DNA from: Methanosarcinales archaeon
GTDB lineage: Archaea; Halobacteriota; Syntropharchaeia; Alkanophagales; Methanospirareceae
Reading direction: 5' to 3'
Length of the DNA stretch: 14,191 nucleotides
Assembly (NCBI GenBank): GCA_016649585.1
Contig: JAENXH010000017.1
Span: 1-14,191 of the forward strand
Shown piece by piece: positions 13,980 through 14,191 of this stretch. Numbering within the stretch: the first letter of the stretch is position 1; the number at the start of each line of letters is the position of its first letter. Under the pieces are notes generated by a model, which ran no database searches, had not been told where the DNA came from, and was given only the letters and a program-made list of their open reading frames with translations. The position numbers and the translations under genes are program-made.

Positions 13980-14191
13980 ATGAAAACCTTAATGGACTTC
14001 GGCTTAAAAGAGGCGTACAAGCGAGTGGAACAGCTTGGTGATCGGCTGGCGGAGATTAAATCGCTGATGGATTGGGGAGCGTTTCGCCCGATAGTGGGTG
14101 ATATGTACGATAACAAGAGCGAACAAGGCGGTAGGCCAAATATTGATGAGGTGGTAATGATCAAGCTGCTCGTGCTCCAGCAGTGGTACGG
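13980..14191 (+). CDS. IS5-family transposase, N-terminal part, cut by window edge
   Basis: The frame opens MKTLMDFGLKEAYKRVEQLG and continues through DRLAEIKSLMDWGAFRPIV, DMYDNKSEQGGRPNIDEVV and MIKLLVLQQWYG. This is the InsH-type N-terminal domain (DUF772) seen before the DDE catalytic domain in IS5 transposases. The catalytic residues lie beyond the window, so activity cannot be judged. The left end of the element should lie between the kinase stop (13815) and here; GGGGTTGTAAAG at 13844 is a candidate end, but without the other terminus it cannot be paired. I see no ribosome site; the leader is very AT-rich. Confidence 0.85.
   Translation, partial: MKTLMDFGLKEAYKRVEQLGDRLAEIKSLMDWGAFRPIVGDMYDNKSEQGGRPNIDEVVMIKLLVLQQWY

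Noticed and set aside
13859..14041. 60-codon plus-strand frame overlapping the transposase start
   Set aside because: It runs out of frame through the conserved transposase N-terminus and through its AT-rich leader, with no recognisable product.
1..14191. CRISPR array
   Set aside because: No regularly spaced repeat set is present; the only tandem repeat has two copies with no spacer.

Overview
The window looks archaeal, most likely from the Methanomicrobia/ANME-1/Syntrophoarchaeia part of the Euryarchaeota. The lineage is an inference from gene content. Pointers are a type 2 isopentenyl diphosphate isomerase, a CDKAL1/e-MtaB-type tRNA methylthiotransferase, haloarchaeal-like gas vesicle accessory proteins (GvpJ, GvpM, GvpH, GvpK, GvpF/L), AT-rich TATA boxes, Shine-Dalgarno sites close to GGAGGTGAT, and methanogen-style multi-PAS histidine kinases.

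Layout. 1-251: frameshifted tail of an unrecognised gene carrying a 25-bp tandem duplication. 252-553: non-coding stretch with a long imperfect inverted repeat resembling an integron attC site. 554-2647 (-): YyaL/DUF255 thioredoxin-domain protein. 2818-3921 (-): IDI-2, divergent from 4025-5269 (+): tRNA methylthiotransferase. 5453-7273 (+): membrane PAS-PAS histidine kinase. 7356-8037 (+): receiver plus winged-helix response regulator, frameshifted near both ends. 8049-11649 (-): a seven-gene gas vesicle accessory operon in transcription order gvpJ, gvpM, ArsA/Get3-like ATPase, small basic protein, gvpH, gvpK, gvpF/L. 11752-12312 (+): a divergent winged-helix regulator. 12400-13815 (+): a possible 21-codon leader peptide overlapping a hybrid receiver-PAS-kinase gene that has one frameshift and has lost the ATP-lid (G2) part of its kinase domain. 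13980-end (+): start of an IS5-family transposase, cut by the window edge.

The most interesting block is the gas vesicle operon. It has accessory and minor-shell genes but no gvpA, gvpN, gvpO or gvpG within its borders. Its first gene is a GvpJ fused to a C-terminal four-cysteine zinc-ribbon-like tail. It also carries a Get3/ArsA ATPase, and an unknown 67-residue basic protein. Tight spacing, with ribosome binding sites embedded in the ends of upstream genes, supports one transcript. The divergent regulator, and two flanking two-component gene sets that now look damaged, suggest the operon is or was under environmental control.

All reading-frame lesions lie in three loci: the 5' fragment, the response regulator and the hybrid kinase. 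About 10 kb of metabolic and gas vesicle genes is free of indels. This points to genuine decay of the signalling genes rather than random sequencing error, although several lesions sit in short A or TC runs where errors are also possible.
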